A DNA stretch of 64,000 nucleotides from Nostoc linckia FACHB-104. Lineage in GTDB: Bacteria; Cyanobacteriota; Cyanobacteriia; Cyanobacteriales; Nostocaceae. Shown in pieces: positions 1 through 7,898 of the stretch (position 1 is the stretch's first letter; each line of letters opens with the position of its first letter). The stretch is taken from the NCBI RefSeq assembly GCF_014696615.1, contig NZ_JACJQJ010000033.1, forward strand, positions 16,787 through 80,786, read 5' to 3'. A program made the position numbers and the translations under genes. Under the pieces are notes generated by a model that saw only the letters and a program-made list of their open reading frames with translations, was not told the DNA's origin and did no database searches.

Positions 1-446
1 TCAAAAAAGTACAGCGAGAACAGTTTCAAGCACTTGGTCGTTTCCCCACTATTACAGAAATTGCCGAAGCGTTAAATCTCCAACCCAACCAAATCCGAGA
101 ATATCTCAGTGCTTCAAAACAGCCATTTTCTCTAGATTTAAAGGTGGGAGACAATCAAGACACGGAACTTAACGAACTGCTAGCTGATGAAGGTATTTCA
201 CCCAGCGAACAGCTAACTCAACAGCTGTTGCGCCAAGATATGGAAAATTTGTTAGCTTCTCTCAAACCGATGCAGCGTCAAGTACTGATTTTGCGCTTTG
301 GACTCGAAGATGATCAACAACTAAGTTTGGCTCAGATTGGGCAAAAGTTAAATGTTAGTCGAGAACGAGTCCGCCAAATTCAGCAGCAAGCAATCAATAT
401 CCTGCGTCGTCAACAACCTTCTATTGAACAGTATTTGTCAGTTTAG
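1..446 (+). CDS. RNA polymerase sigma factor, group 2 type (5' end outside the window)
   Basis: Only the C-terminal part of a sigma-70 family factor is present; the frame is open to the left edge (first whole codon at base 3). It binds core RNA polymerase and recognises promoters. The visible part holds the end of region 3 (LGRFPTITEIAEALNL, a helix-turn-helix-like stretch) and a full region 4: VLILRFGLEDD, then the -35 recognition helix in LNVSRERVRQIQQQAINILR. This is the RpoD-like pattern of cyanobacterial group 1/2 factors, not ECF. The principal factor is usually highly conserved at its C-terminus; the ending here (RRQQPSIEQYLSV) looks more like a non-essential group 2 factor, but which one (SigB, C, D or E) cannot be told from the fragment. 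A purine/pyrimidine fold-back follows 25 bases after the stop and may end the transcript. Confidence 0.93.
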   Translation, partial: KKVQREQFQALGRFPTITEIAEALNLQPNQIREYLSASKQPFSLDLKVGDNQDTELNELLADEGISPSEQLTQQLLRQDMENLLASLKPMQRQVLILRFGLEDDQQLSLAQIGQKLNVSRERVRQIQQQAINILRRQQPSIEQYLSV

Positions 447-470
447 ACAATGGGCGCAAGACTTTTTGGT

Positions 471-534
471 TAAGGGGAAAAGGGGGAAGGGTGAAAGCTA
501 TTATCTTTCCCTTTCTCCTTTACCCTTTACCCTT
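471..534. repeat. Polypurine/polypyrimidine fold-back repeat, copy 1
   Basis: A purine-rich arm (AAGGGGAAAAGGGGG and on) is followed after a few bases by a pyrimidine-rich arm (CTTTCCCTTTCTCC and on), so a transcript can fold back imperfectly. It lies between the sigma factor and the next gene and may act as a terminator or RNA-stabilising hairpin. Four more members lie at about 26925, 45671, 51930 and 52058. Confidence 0.6.
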
Positions 535-620
535 GATTTCCTCAAATTGCTCTAAGGTAGTTGACAAATTAGATAAACAGTTTAACGATAAACTGGGAAA
601 AATCATTTGAGGTATGACTA

Positions 621-998
621 ATGGCAAAGACAAACGCAGCTAAAAGTGACACATCTGTAGAGGAATCGCCCGCTGTTGCAGATCATGAAGAGATAACAAC
701 AGTTGAAGATACACCTCAAGCTGCTGAGGATAGCCAAGACATTGACGAAATCTTGAATTCACTCAAAGCTTTACTGAGTGCTGTAGAAAAGTTGCAAAAA
801 GTTCGCCAAGAAGTTGGGGATATCAAACCTTTGGTAGTGCGGATGCTAGATGGCGAACTGCTTGTAGGTGAAGAACTTGAGCAACTCAAATCAGGGGTAA
901 ATGGACTGCTAAAGCTGGTGCGTGTTTACAGCGATCATCAAGCAGCGCTAGCGAAAGCACAACCTGCAAGAAACTTGCTAGACGAAATCCTCAAATAG
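621..998 (+). CDS. Small acidic protein of unknown function
   Basis: Not recognised as a named family. The protein has 125 residues. The first 45 or so are rich in Glu, Asp, Thr and Ala and probably disordered. The rest (from DEILNSLKALLSAVEKLQKVRQEV) is predicted helical with leucines at heptad-like spacing, suggesting a coiled coil or helical bundle. There is no signal peptide or membrane segment. It lies 175 bases after the sigma factor on the same strand, with the fold-back hairpin between, so it may be its own transcript. The ATG follows TTTGAGGTATGACTA, with an AGG too far upstream to be a typical ribosome site. Codon use matches the neighbours, so it is likely a real cyanobacterial gene. 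Confidence 0.7.
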   Translation: MAKTNAAKSDTSVEESPAVADHEEITTVEDTPQAAEDSQDIDEILNSLKALLSAVEKLQKVRQEVGDIKPLVVRMLDGELLVGEELEQLKSGVNGLLKLVRVYSDHQAALAKAQPARNLLDEILK

Positions 999-1073
999 CA
1001 ACTGGAGAATTTGCTTTAATCATGCTCAACGATCGCATCCAAACTGCGATCGCTATTTCGGCTACAATTGCCG

Positions 1074-2663
1074 TCACTTTTGGCTTGTAACATTTTTCTC
1101 TAAACGCCAGAGCATACCAGGTTGATAAACTGGCTTCATTTTATAGTTATATGTTTTTTCTATACCAGAACTTACATTACGAGCAGGATTTAATAAAAAT
1201 ACTTCACTATTGTCAGAAATTGTGGGGATATTTTGCTTAGTTAATAACTGAAGTTTAACTTTTGGTTCTAACAAATAGGTCAAAGAAATTAAATTACCGA
1301 TATTAAAAGTTGAATTATCACTAATCAAAAGTGGCTTATTAGCTTTGTTAATTATTTGGGCTATTTGTGGATGGTAATGGCTAGGTTTTTTTGTCCACCA
1401 AGTTTCTGCTGTAGCAATCATGTTGCAAGAAACAATACCCAAGAAAAGCAGAATGAGCATTGTTACCTGCCAGAACTTACGTTTTAATAAACTAATAGTA
1501 AATATTTGAGTTGTAAACAGGTAAGCAACAGCTAATTGAATAAATAAATAGCAGGGAATTAAATATCGATTTACACCAGAACGCCGCCCACCAAAAATTA
1601 AATCTGGCAAAATTAATAACAGAGCATTTACGCCAATGAAGATAAATATAAATAACCAAACTTCTCGAGATGTATTGTGATAAATAAAATAAATTGCATA
1701 TCCTACAAGAATTACTGTAAATGCAGCAATAGGAATAGCAACAATTAGAGGGGCATGAGCATCTAAGTTAAAATCTATAAATATTCTGCTAATATTACCA
1801 GCCCAAGTTTTAATTAAAGAGAATTTGCTAACAGCTTCCGATGTCCACCCTAGCCCTTTGATAGGATTATTTCGCATGACAATAATCCAAGGCAGAAATG
1901 TTAAACATCCTCCCCAAAATGCTAGAATATAAGCAATAAATCTTTTGCTCAATCGTAGCTGCTCAATAAAAATCAAATAAATTCCATGCTCAATCGCAAT
2001 TAATGCTGTTAATGGATAAATATAAAGCCCAATTGCGATACTGCAACTATAAACAAACCAATTTAATTGATAGTTTTTATCACTTTGTATTGCTCGGAGA
2101 AATGCAGCACTTGATAATATAATGGCAACTCCCCATAAACAATATTCACGAGCTTCTTGAGCATATAGTAGTTGAAATGGGGAGACAGCCATGAGTGCGA
2201 TCGCCATCCATCCGGTGAGTGAGGATTTAAACAGTTCTAGACAAAGCCAATAAATAGCCGGAAACATTAATAAGCTAACTATTGCAGAAAAACTCCTGAT
2301 AACAGTTACAGAATTTCCGAATAATTTCACCCAATATCTGATCAGAATATAGTATAGGGGTGGATGTTGCGAATCTTCCTGAGCTAAAGAATTAATCGTA
2401 TCACTTAATTTTCTGCCATTATTAATATCCTGATATTTTTGGACATCATTAATAGTGATTTCCTCCCCAGTAAAAATTTCCCGGACTACCTCTTTAGTTG
2501 TGTATCCAGCAATTCGTAATGATGTATAAGTTTCGTCATGCCAATATATTTTTTTATCAAGATTAACGAATCTGAAAAAAACACCCAAGATTAATAAAAC
2601 TATTATTAGAAGCTTTAGCGGATTGTCTCTAATTGCTAGATATTTTTTAAATCTACTCTTCAT
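1074..2663 (-). CDS. GT39/ArnT-like membrane glycosyltransferase
   Basis: A polytopic membrane protein of 529 residues with about 11-12 hydrophobic segments. After the first segment comes the loop VNLDKKIYWHDETYTSLR; an acidic pair (here HDE) in this first outer loop is the hallmark of the GT-C fold family that includes protein O-mannosyltransferases and ArnT, where it binds metal and catalyses transfer from a lipid-linked sugar. The conserved HPPLYYILIRYW motif follows at about residue 100. The acceptor is unknown; cyanobacteria use such enzymes for exopolysaccharide or lipid glycosylation. It stands alone. A MITE lies 155 bases upstream of its start, so its promoter may lie between the two. 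The local sequence is AT-rich, common for this class. Confidence 0.85.
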   Translation of the reverse strand: MKSRFKKYLAIRDNPLKLLIIVLLILGVFFRFVNLDKKIYWHDETYTSLRIAGYTTKEVVREIFTGEEITINDVQKYQDINNGRKLSDTINSLAQEDSQHPPLYYILIRYWVKLFGNSVTVIRSFSAIVSLLMFPAIYWLCLELFKSSLTGWMAIALMAVSPFQLLYAQEAREYCLWGVAIILSSAAFLRAIQSDKNYQLNWFVYSCSIAIGLYIYPLTALIAIEHGIYLIFIEQLRLSKRFIAYILAFWGGCLTFLPWIIVMRNNPIKGLGWTSEAVSKFSLIKTWAGNISRIFIDFNLDAHAPLIVAIPIAAFTVILVGYAIYFIYHNTSREVWLFIFIFIGVNALLLILPDLIFGGRRSGVNRYLIPCYLFIQLAVAYLFTTQIFTISLLKRKFWQVTMLILLFLGIVSCNMIATAETWWTKKPSHYHPQIAQIINKANKPLLISDNSTFNIGNLISLTYLLEPKVKLQLLTKQNIPTISDNSEVFLLNPARNVSSGIEKTYNYKMKPVYQPGMLWRLEKNVTSQK

Positions 2664-2817
2664 AAAAAATAAAATATTTATCCAATCAGGATTTTAGCCC
2701 TGAATTGTTGATTGTTGACTGCCACAACGGATATTTTTCATAACTGAAATAGGATTGCTATAGCACAGCTATGCCCCTACCCATCTGTTTTATTCTTAGT
2801 TGAAATGCCTATAAACA

Positions 2818-3018
2818 AATACAGTTCAGTTAAGAAAATTAATTGATAACAAAACCAAAAAACCAGTTACTCAACAAAAAAACAGAACAATAATTTTGGA
2901 GGGGGTTTGGGGGACGCAACCGTCACCCAATCGGGGGTTTGGGGGAGAATCCCCCAATTGAGCTAGCTTTTTTAATAAGTGACAAATCAATCCCTAATGA
3001 GCTTTACTGAACCGTATT
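2818..3018. mobile_element. MITE-like element, copy 1 (about 201 bp)
   Basis: Imperfect terminal inverted repeats AATACAGTTCAGTTAAG (left) and AATACGGTTCAGTAAAG (right, reverse complement) bound a non-coding core holding a G-rich block, the hairpin TTGGGGGATTCTCCCCCAA and a second TTTGGGGGACGC block. Two further copies lie at about 5822-6012 and 17501-17696 in the opposite orientation. It has no reading frame of its own, so mobility would depend on a transposase elsewhere. No clear target-site duplication was found by eye. Confidence 0.8.
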
Positions 3019-3056
3019 AGCCTATAAACTTGTTGCCAAATCAGCAAATAAATTAA

Positions 3057-3096
3057 GTGAAACCCAACATCATGTTAGATGAACATCGGGTTTCAC
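3057..3096 (-). terminator. Hairpin after the Ycf66 gene
   Basis: GTGAAACCC (3057-3065) pairs with GGGTTTCAC (3088-3096), with extra partial pairing inside. Read on the minus strand it follows the Ycf66 stop codon by 5 bases and is followed by TTAATTTATTT, so it could serve as a terminator, though the T-run is interrupted. Confidence 0.5.
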
Positions 3097-3101
3097 TCGA
3101 T

Positions 3102-3896
3102 TTAACTAGCTGGATTATTGGGTGGTATTTGTTCTGGTGGTGCTTCTGCTGGGGGAGCAAGTACAGCATCCGGCGCAATTTCTTCGACGGGAATCGGTTC
3201 CTTATTCTCAGCCTCAGTATGTGGTTGTGCAGCTTCCACTAATTCGGGAGATGGGGGATTTGGAGGAATTACTTCTGGTATTGTCTCGCTTGTCGTGGTG
3301 GTTTCGGTAGTGGTGACTACCTCATTCACTGGTGTTTCTAGTATTAAAGTAGGAGCTTCGCTAGTTGCAATCGCCTCCTCTGGTGATGCTTCTGGTTTAG
3401 CAGCGGTGTTGTCAATAATTTCTACAGTAGGTGGAACTTTGGGTGTAGTGGTAGTTGTTGTAGTTTTGGCAACTGGTGAGGTTTTTTTATCAGTTTTTTG
3501 GAATTTATTTTTAACACTGCTCAAGGTGTTACCAACACCCTGTTGCAACTGCGCCAGGCGTTCTGGGAGAGACAAGTTAGTAACCTGTTGCTGAATAGAA
3601 GTTTTAACAGCGTCGGAACTGGGAACAGGTGTTTGTTGTGCCTTTGGTGTGACTTGTCGGCGTAATGAAAAAGTTTGCCAACCAAACCAACCTAAAAGCG
3701 CGACACTAGCTACATGACCCAGCAAAAGACCGCCATTAATACGTGGTGCAAAAACCCATAACATTAAGGCGTAGAATAGCCCTACGCCACTCCAGATAAA
3801 GTCATTCTTCCGATGGATTTCTGGAAAAAAGAAAGCTGCTAAATAAATGGCTAAGCTACCAAGGCCCACCGCCAAAGCTAGGACAAATGCCAGCAT
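3102..3896 (-). CDS. Ycf66 family membrane protein with a long acidic Pro/Thr tail
   Basis: The N-terminal 90 residues hold three hydrophobic segments and end with LLGWFGWQTFSLRRQ, which resembles the Ycf66 N-terminal domain (three membrane helices followed by a basic FxxxxLR motif) of cyanobacteria and some plastids. The function is unknown. The remaining 175 residues are low complexity, rich in Pro, Glu, Thr and Val, with a Thr run near residue 150, and are likely disordered on one side of the membrane. The gene stands alone on the minus strand. Its low-complexity tail creates long open frames on the opposite strand that are not genes. The family call rests on the N-terminal pattern only. 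Confidence 0.7.
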   Translation of the reverse strand: MLAFVLALAVGLGSLAIYLAAFFFPEIHRKNDFIWSGVGLFYALMLWVFAPRINGGLLLGHVASVALLGWFGWQTFSLRRQVTPKAQQTPVPSSDAVKTSIQQQVTNLSLPERLAQLQQGVGNTLSSVKNKFQKTDKKTSPVAKTTTTTTTPKVPPTVEIIDNTAAKPEASPEEAIATSEAPTLILETPVNEVVTTTETTTTSETIPEVIPPNPPSPELVEAAQPHTEAENKEPIPVEEIAPDAVLAPPAEAPPEQIPPNNPAS

Positions 3897-3916
3897 TATT
3901 TGGTTTCTCCTTTTAC

Positions 3917-4074
3917 TAGGGGTTAGGGGTTAGGGTTTAGGGCTGAGGGGTGAAAAATCACTCTATTCCCTAGTACAACACGGTGTAAATAAAGTACCCA
4001 TTAAAAATGGTGCAAAAGCTGAGAGTGCAAGTCTTTTGACTTTTGACTTTTGACTTTTGACTTCCGCGTAGCGG
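3917..4074. repeat. Short tandem heptamer repeats upstream of gnd
   Basis: Two STRR blocks: GGGGTTA/GGGTTTA-type units at about 3917-3950, and four perfect TTTTGAC units at 4034-4061, followed at once by the small hairpin CCGCGTAGCGG (4064-4074). Such heptamer arrays are typical of heterocystous cyanobacterial spacers. They lie 210 bases or more before the gnd start; no promoter motif was confirmed in the rest of the spacer. Confidence 0.8.
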
Positions 4075-4284
4075 TACTAGCCCCTTTGATCAGATATTTT
4101 AATTTTGCAAATTTTGCAACCTAATTGTTGATTTAGATACAAATTAAAATTAATCACCTATGTTAGCTGCGGATTTTTCTCTCTTAGATTAATCCTTTCT
4201 TAAGATCTTCTTTAGGAGAGAAGCTAAAATCTCGGACTACCCTTAAAGATAAAAGGATCTGCAAGAGTTAGCCAAACATAGTTT

Positions 4285-5712
4285 ATGACCCTACAAAGCT
4301 TTGGTGTGATTGGTTTAGCCGTTATGGGCGAAAATATCGCTCTAAACGTCGAGCGTAATGGCTTCCCAATTGCAGTTTATAACCGCTCCAGAGAAAAGAC
4401 CGATGCCTTCATGGCTCAACGCGCGACAGGACGGAATGTTAAAGCCGCCTTTACCCTGGAAGAATTCGTAGCTGCACTAGAACGTCCCCGCAAAATCTTG
4501 GTGATGGTGCAAGCTGGTAAGCCAGTAGACGCAGTTATTTCTCAACTCAGACCTTTGCTGGACGAAGGCGATATCATTATCGACGGTGGCAACTCTTGGT
4601 TTGAAGATACAGAACGACGCACTCAGGAATTAGAGCCTACAGGTTTGCGATATCTGGGTATGGGTGTGAGTGGTGGCGAAGAAGGCGCACTCAATGGCCC
4701 ATCCCTAATGCCTGGTGGCACAAAAAGCTCTTATGAGTATCTGTCACCAATTTTTAACAAAATTGCGGCTCAAGTCGATGATGGCCCTTGTGTAACTTAT
4801 ATTGGGCCTGGTGGTTCTGGTCACTACGTCAAAATGGTGCATAACGGCATTGAGTATGGCGATATGCAGCTAATTGCTGAAGCCTACGATTTGCTGAAAA
4901 ATGCCGCCGGACTTGACCATAATCAGCTGCATGAAGTCTTCGCTCAATGGAACACCACTGATGAACTCGATTCATTTTTGATTGAGATTACGAAGAATAT
5001 CTTCCCCTACATTGACCCAGAAACAAATCTACCACTAGTAGATTTGATTGTTGACGCAGCAGGTCAAAAGGGAACTGGACGTTGGACTGTGCAGACTGCA
5101 TTGGAATTAGGCGTTTCTATCCCTACCATCACCGCCGCAGTTAATGCCCGGATTATCTCTTCTATTAAAGAAGAACGGGTAGCAGCATCGAAGATTTTGA
5201 CAGGGCCTAGCGGTAAGTATGATGGGCAAGTCAAAGACTTTATCAATAAAGTCCGTGATGCGCTGTATTGCTCAAAAATCTGTTCTTACGCTCAAGGGAT
5301 GGCGTTGCTATCTACAGCTTCCAACACTTATAAATGGGATCTGAACCTGAGCGAAATGGCGCGGATTTGGAAAGGTGGCTGTATTATTCGCGCTGGCTTC
5401 TTGAATAAGATTAAGAAGGCTTTTAACGAAAATCCAGCATTGCCCAACTTGCTATTAGCTCCCGAATTTAAGCAAACAATTCTCGACAGACAAGCAGCTT
5501 GGCGGGAAGTAATCATGACAGCAGCTAAATTGGGGATTCCAGTCCCAGCATTTAGCGCTTCTTTAGATTATTTTGACAGCTATCGCCGCGATCGCTTGCC
5601 TCAAAACCTCACTCAAGCACAACGCGACTACTTCGGCGCGCATACCTACTTACGTACCGATAAGCCTGGAAGCTTCCACACTGAGTGGGTTCCCATTGAT
5701 GAGAAAAAGTAA
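4285..5712 (+). CDS. gnd: 6-phosphogluconate dehydrogenase, decarboxylating
   Basis: Converts 6-phosphogluconate and NADP+ to ribulose 5-phosphate, CO2 and NADPH in the oxidative pentose phosphate pathway, a main source of reductant in the dark and in heterocysts. At 475 residues it is the usual length. The N-terminal Rossmann fold shows FGVIGLAVMGENIALNVERNG and the NRS motif that selects NADP(H). The substrate-binding stretch GVSGGEEGA and the catalytic-lysine motif GSGHYVKMVHNGIEYGD are intact, and the C-terminal helical domain has the expected FDSYRRDRLPQNL...RDYFGAH. The gene stands alone, is read from ATG at 4285, and ends in a strong intrinsic terminator. Confidence 0.98.
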   Translation: MTLQSFGVIGLAVMGENIALNVERNGFPIAVYNRSREKTDAFMAQRATGRNVKAAFTLEEFVAALERPRKILVMVQAGKPVDAVISQLRPLLDEGDIIIDGGNSWFEDTERRTQELEPTGLRYLGMGVSGGEEGALNGPSLMPGGTKSSYEYLSPIFNKIAAQVDDGPCVTYIGPGGSGHYVKMVHNGIEYGDMQLIAEAYDLLKNAAGLDHNQLHEVFAQWNTTDELDSFLIEITKNIFPYIDPETNLPLVDLIVDAAGQKGTGRWTVQTALELGVSIPTITAAVNARIISSIKEERVAASKILTGPSGKYDGQVKDFINKVRDALYCSKICSYAQGMALLSTASNTYKWDLNLSEMARIWKGGCIIRAGFLNKIKKAFNENPALPNLLLAPEFKQTILDRQAAWREVIMTAAKLGIPVPAFSASLDYFDSYRRDRLPQNLTQAQRDYFGAHTYLRTDKPGSFHTEWVPIDEKK

Positions 5713-5757
5713 ACTACATTCTGTGATGGTGTAGAAAGCTTCAATATTTACTTGGTT

Positions 5758-5789
5758 AGTGGTTCTGGTTTTCAGAGCCACTTTTTTTT
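5758..5789 (+). terminator. Intrinsic terminator of gnd
   Basis: AGTGGTTCTG and CAGAGCCACT form a 10 bp stem with one G-T wobble around a short T-rich loop, followed by a run of eight Ts. It begins 46 bases after the gnd stop. Confidence 0.9.
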
Positions 5790-5821
5790 GCTTTGTGTTT
5801 CAGGTGGAATGTTCCATAGCT

Positions 5822-6012
5822 TTGAGTTCAGGTATTTAGAGATTGATTTGTTACTTGGTTGAAAGGCAAAGGCTTGGGGGATTCTCCCCCAAACCCCCGA
5901 TTGGGTGACGGTTGCGTCCCCCAAACCCCCTCCAAAATTAGGTTTCTGTTTTTTGTTGAGTAACTAGTTTTTTAGGTTTGTTGTCGATTAATTTTCTTAA
6001 CTGAACTGTATT
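5822..6012. mobile_element. MITE-like element, copy 2 (diverged left end)
   Basis: The right end is CTTAACTGAACTGTATT and the core (hairpin TTGGGGGATTCTCCCCCAA, then TGGGTGACGGTTGCG) is nearly identical to the other two copies. The left third is recognisable but diverged (TTGAGTTCAGGT in place of AATACAGTTCAG), so the left boundary is approximate. It sits between gnd and miaB, ending 178 bases before the miaB start. Confidence 0.75.
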
Positions 6013-6190
6013 GTTATATAGTTGTTTTCGTTTATACACTACATCATAGGGCACAGCATTGTTCCCTACGAATGATCTGTATTCTCAGCAATTGAGAACC
6101 GCTATAAACTTTATAATCATGCTTCCGTATTGTTTTTGATAGATTAGAAAGAAAGCTTATATAATTTACGCTGACTAAGCATAATTTCCC

Positions 6191-7555
6191 ATGACAACTT
6201 CTAAACGCCGCTATCACATTACTACTTTTGGTTGCCAAATGAATAAAGCTGACTCAGAGCGCATGGCTGGCATTTTAGAAGACATGGGCTTTGAGTTTGC
6301 TGAAGATCCGAATAATGCAGATTTGATTCTCTACAATACCTGCACAATTCGGGATAATGCCGAGCAAAAAGTATATTCTTACTTGGGTAGACAAGCCAAG
6401 CGCAAACACGAGCAACCTGATTTGACTTTGGTTGTTGCTGGTTGTGTTGCTCAACAAGAAGGCGAGAGCTTATTGCGGCGTGTCCCCGAATTAGACTTAG
6501 TCATGGGGCCGCAACACGCTAACCGTCTCAAAGATTTGCTGGAATCAGTCTTTGAAGGCAATCAAGTTGTGGCTACCGAGCCAGTTCATATTATGGAAGA
6601 TATTACCCAGCCGCGACGGGATAGCAAAGTTACCGCTTGGGTGAATGTGATTTATGGCTGTAACGAACGCTGCACTTATTGCGTAGTTCCTAATGTGCGT
6701 GGTGTAGAACAATCCCGCACGCCGGAAGCTATTCGCGCTGAAATGGTAGAGCTAGGAAAGCAAGGTTACAAAGAAATTACTTTGCTTGGTCAAAATATTG
6801 ACGCATATGGTCGTGATTTACCAGGAGTGACCGCAACAGGCCGACATCTGCATACATTCACAGATTTACTCTATTATGTGCATGATGTACCTGGGGTTGA
6901 AAGAATCCGTTTTGCTACTAGTCACCCTCGTTATTTTACTGAGCGTTTAATTAAAGCTTGTGCGGAATTACCCAAGGTGTGCGAACACTTCCATATTCCC
7001 TTTCAATCGGGGGATAACGAATTGTTGAAAGCGATGTCACGCGGTTATACCCATGAGAAATACCGCCGGATCATTGATACAATTCGCCAATATATGCCAG
7101 ATGCATCGATTAGTGCAGATGCGATTGTTGGTTTTCCTGGAGAGACAGAAGCACAGTTTGAGAATACCTTGAAATTGGTAGAAGATATTGGCTTTGACCA
7201 GTTGAATACAGCCGCTTATTCTCCCCGCCCTGGCACACCTGCCGCTTTATGGGAAAATCAGCTGAGCGAAGAAGTAAAAAGCGATCGCCTACAAAGATTA
7301 AATCATCTAGTGGGCATCAAAGCAGCAGAGAGATCGCAACGTTACTTTGGACGCATTGAGGAAGTTTTAGTAGAAGACCAAAACCCCAAAGATCCCACTC
7401 AAGTAATGGGACGCACAGGCGGTAATCGTCTGACTTTCTTTACTGGCGATATCAAAGAACTCAAAGGACAATTAGTCAAAGTCAAAATTACCGAAGTTCG
7501 CGCTTTTAGCTTGACTGGCGAACCAATAGAAGTGCGCCAAGCTGTCTCAGTTTAG
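6191..7555 (+). CDS. miaB: tRNA-2-methylthio-N6-dimethylallyladenosine synthase
   Basis: A radical-SAM methylthiotransferase that adds a methylthio group to isopentenyl-adenosine 37 of tRNAs reading UNN codons. At 454 residues it has the family length. The N-terminal UPF0004 domain has its three cluster cysteines at C15, C51 and C85. The radical-SAM motif CNERCTYC gives C157, C161 and C164. A TRAM RNA-binding domain closes the protein (from about residue 385, ending [14 protein letters not shown]). The close relative RimO differs in these motifs, and the opening [20 protein letters not shown] is typical of MiaB. It is a single gene between a MITE upstream and an inverted repeat downstream. 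Confidence 0.97.
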   Translation: MTTSKRRYHITTFGCQMNKADSERMAGILEDMGFEFAEDPNNADLILYNTCTIRDNAEQKVYSYLGRQAKRKHEQPDLTLVVAGCVAQQEGESLLRRVPELDLVMGPQHANRLKDLLESVFEGNQVVATEPVHIMEDITQPRRDSKVTAWVNVIYGCNERCTYCVVPNVRGVEQSRTPEAIRAEMVELGKQGYKEITLLGQNIDAYGRDLPGVTATGRHLHTFTDLLYYVHDVPGVERIRFATSHPRYFTERLIKACAELPKVCEHFHIPFQSGDNELLKAMSRGYTHEKYRRIIDTIRQYMPDASISADAIVGFPGETEAQFENTLKLVEDIGFDQLNTAAYSPRPGTPAALWENQLSEEVKSDRLQRLNHLVGIKAAERSQRYFGRIEEVLVEDQNPKDPTQVMGRTGGNRLTFFTGDIKELKGQLVKVKITEVRAFSLTGEPIEVRQAVSV

Positions 7556-7569
7556 GCATAATTCTTAAG

Positions 7570-7598
7570 TTCGTAATTCGTTAATTACGAATTACGAA
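7570..7598. repeat. Perfect 11 bp inverted repeat after miaB
   Basis: TTCGTAATTCG (7570-7580) and CGAATTACGAA (7588-7598) are perfect reverse complements around TTAATTA. It starts 14 bases after the miaB stop, so the mRNA could end in this AT-rich hairpin, but there is no T-run. Similar attcgtaattcg words occur elsewhere in the window (about 54105), pointing to a dispersed repeat. Confidence 0.7.
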
Positions 7599-7834
7599 TT
7601 CAAATTAAGGTTTGAATCGTTGGCAGATTTTAAGAAATTGGTATAACTATGCGCTCTACCAATTTCCTAAAATCATACAAAAAATGGGTAGGGGCAAGGG
7701 CAATACGTAAGATAATTGAATATACCAAAATATTGTGGATGCTGTGCTTCATCTGTCGCATTCTTTTTTCAAAATATTATTAAAACAATTTCAGTATTTT
7801 TATACATGACAGTAAAGCAAATTAATCTGTTGAA

Positions 7835-7866
7835 GGTGCGTTGCGCTACGCGACAACATACCCTAC
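7835..7866. repeat. Degenerate GGTGCGTTGCGC...CCCTACA repeat
   Basis: A short palindrome-rich word (GGTGCGTTGCGCTACGCGAC, then ATACCCTACA) of the same family as the repeats near 24970 and 55281. The rest of the 343-base spacer between miaB and the CHAT gene, including a weak 67-codon frame, looks non-coding. Confidence 0.5.
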
Positions 7867-7898
7867 ATTTTAATTATCATTCACTTACCAATTACCAA

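Noticed and set aside
3118..3594. A 158-codon plus-strand frame opposite the Ycf66 gene
   Set aside because: It is the complement of the low-complexity Pro/Thr/Glu tail; its Gly/Ser/Val text has no domain.
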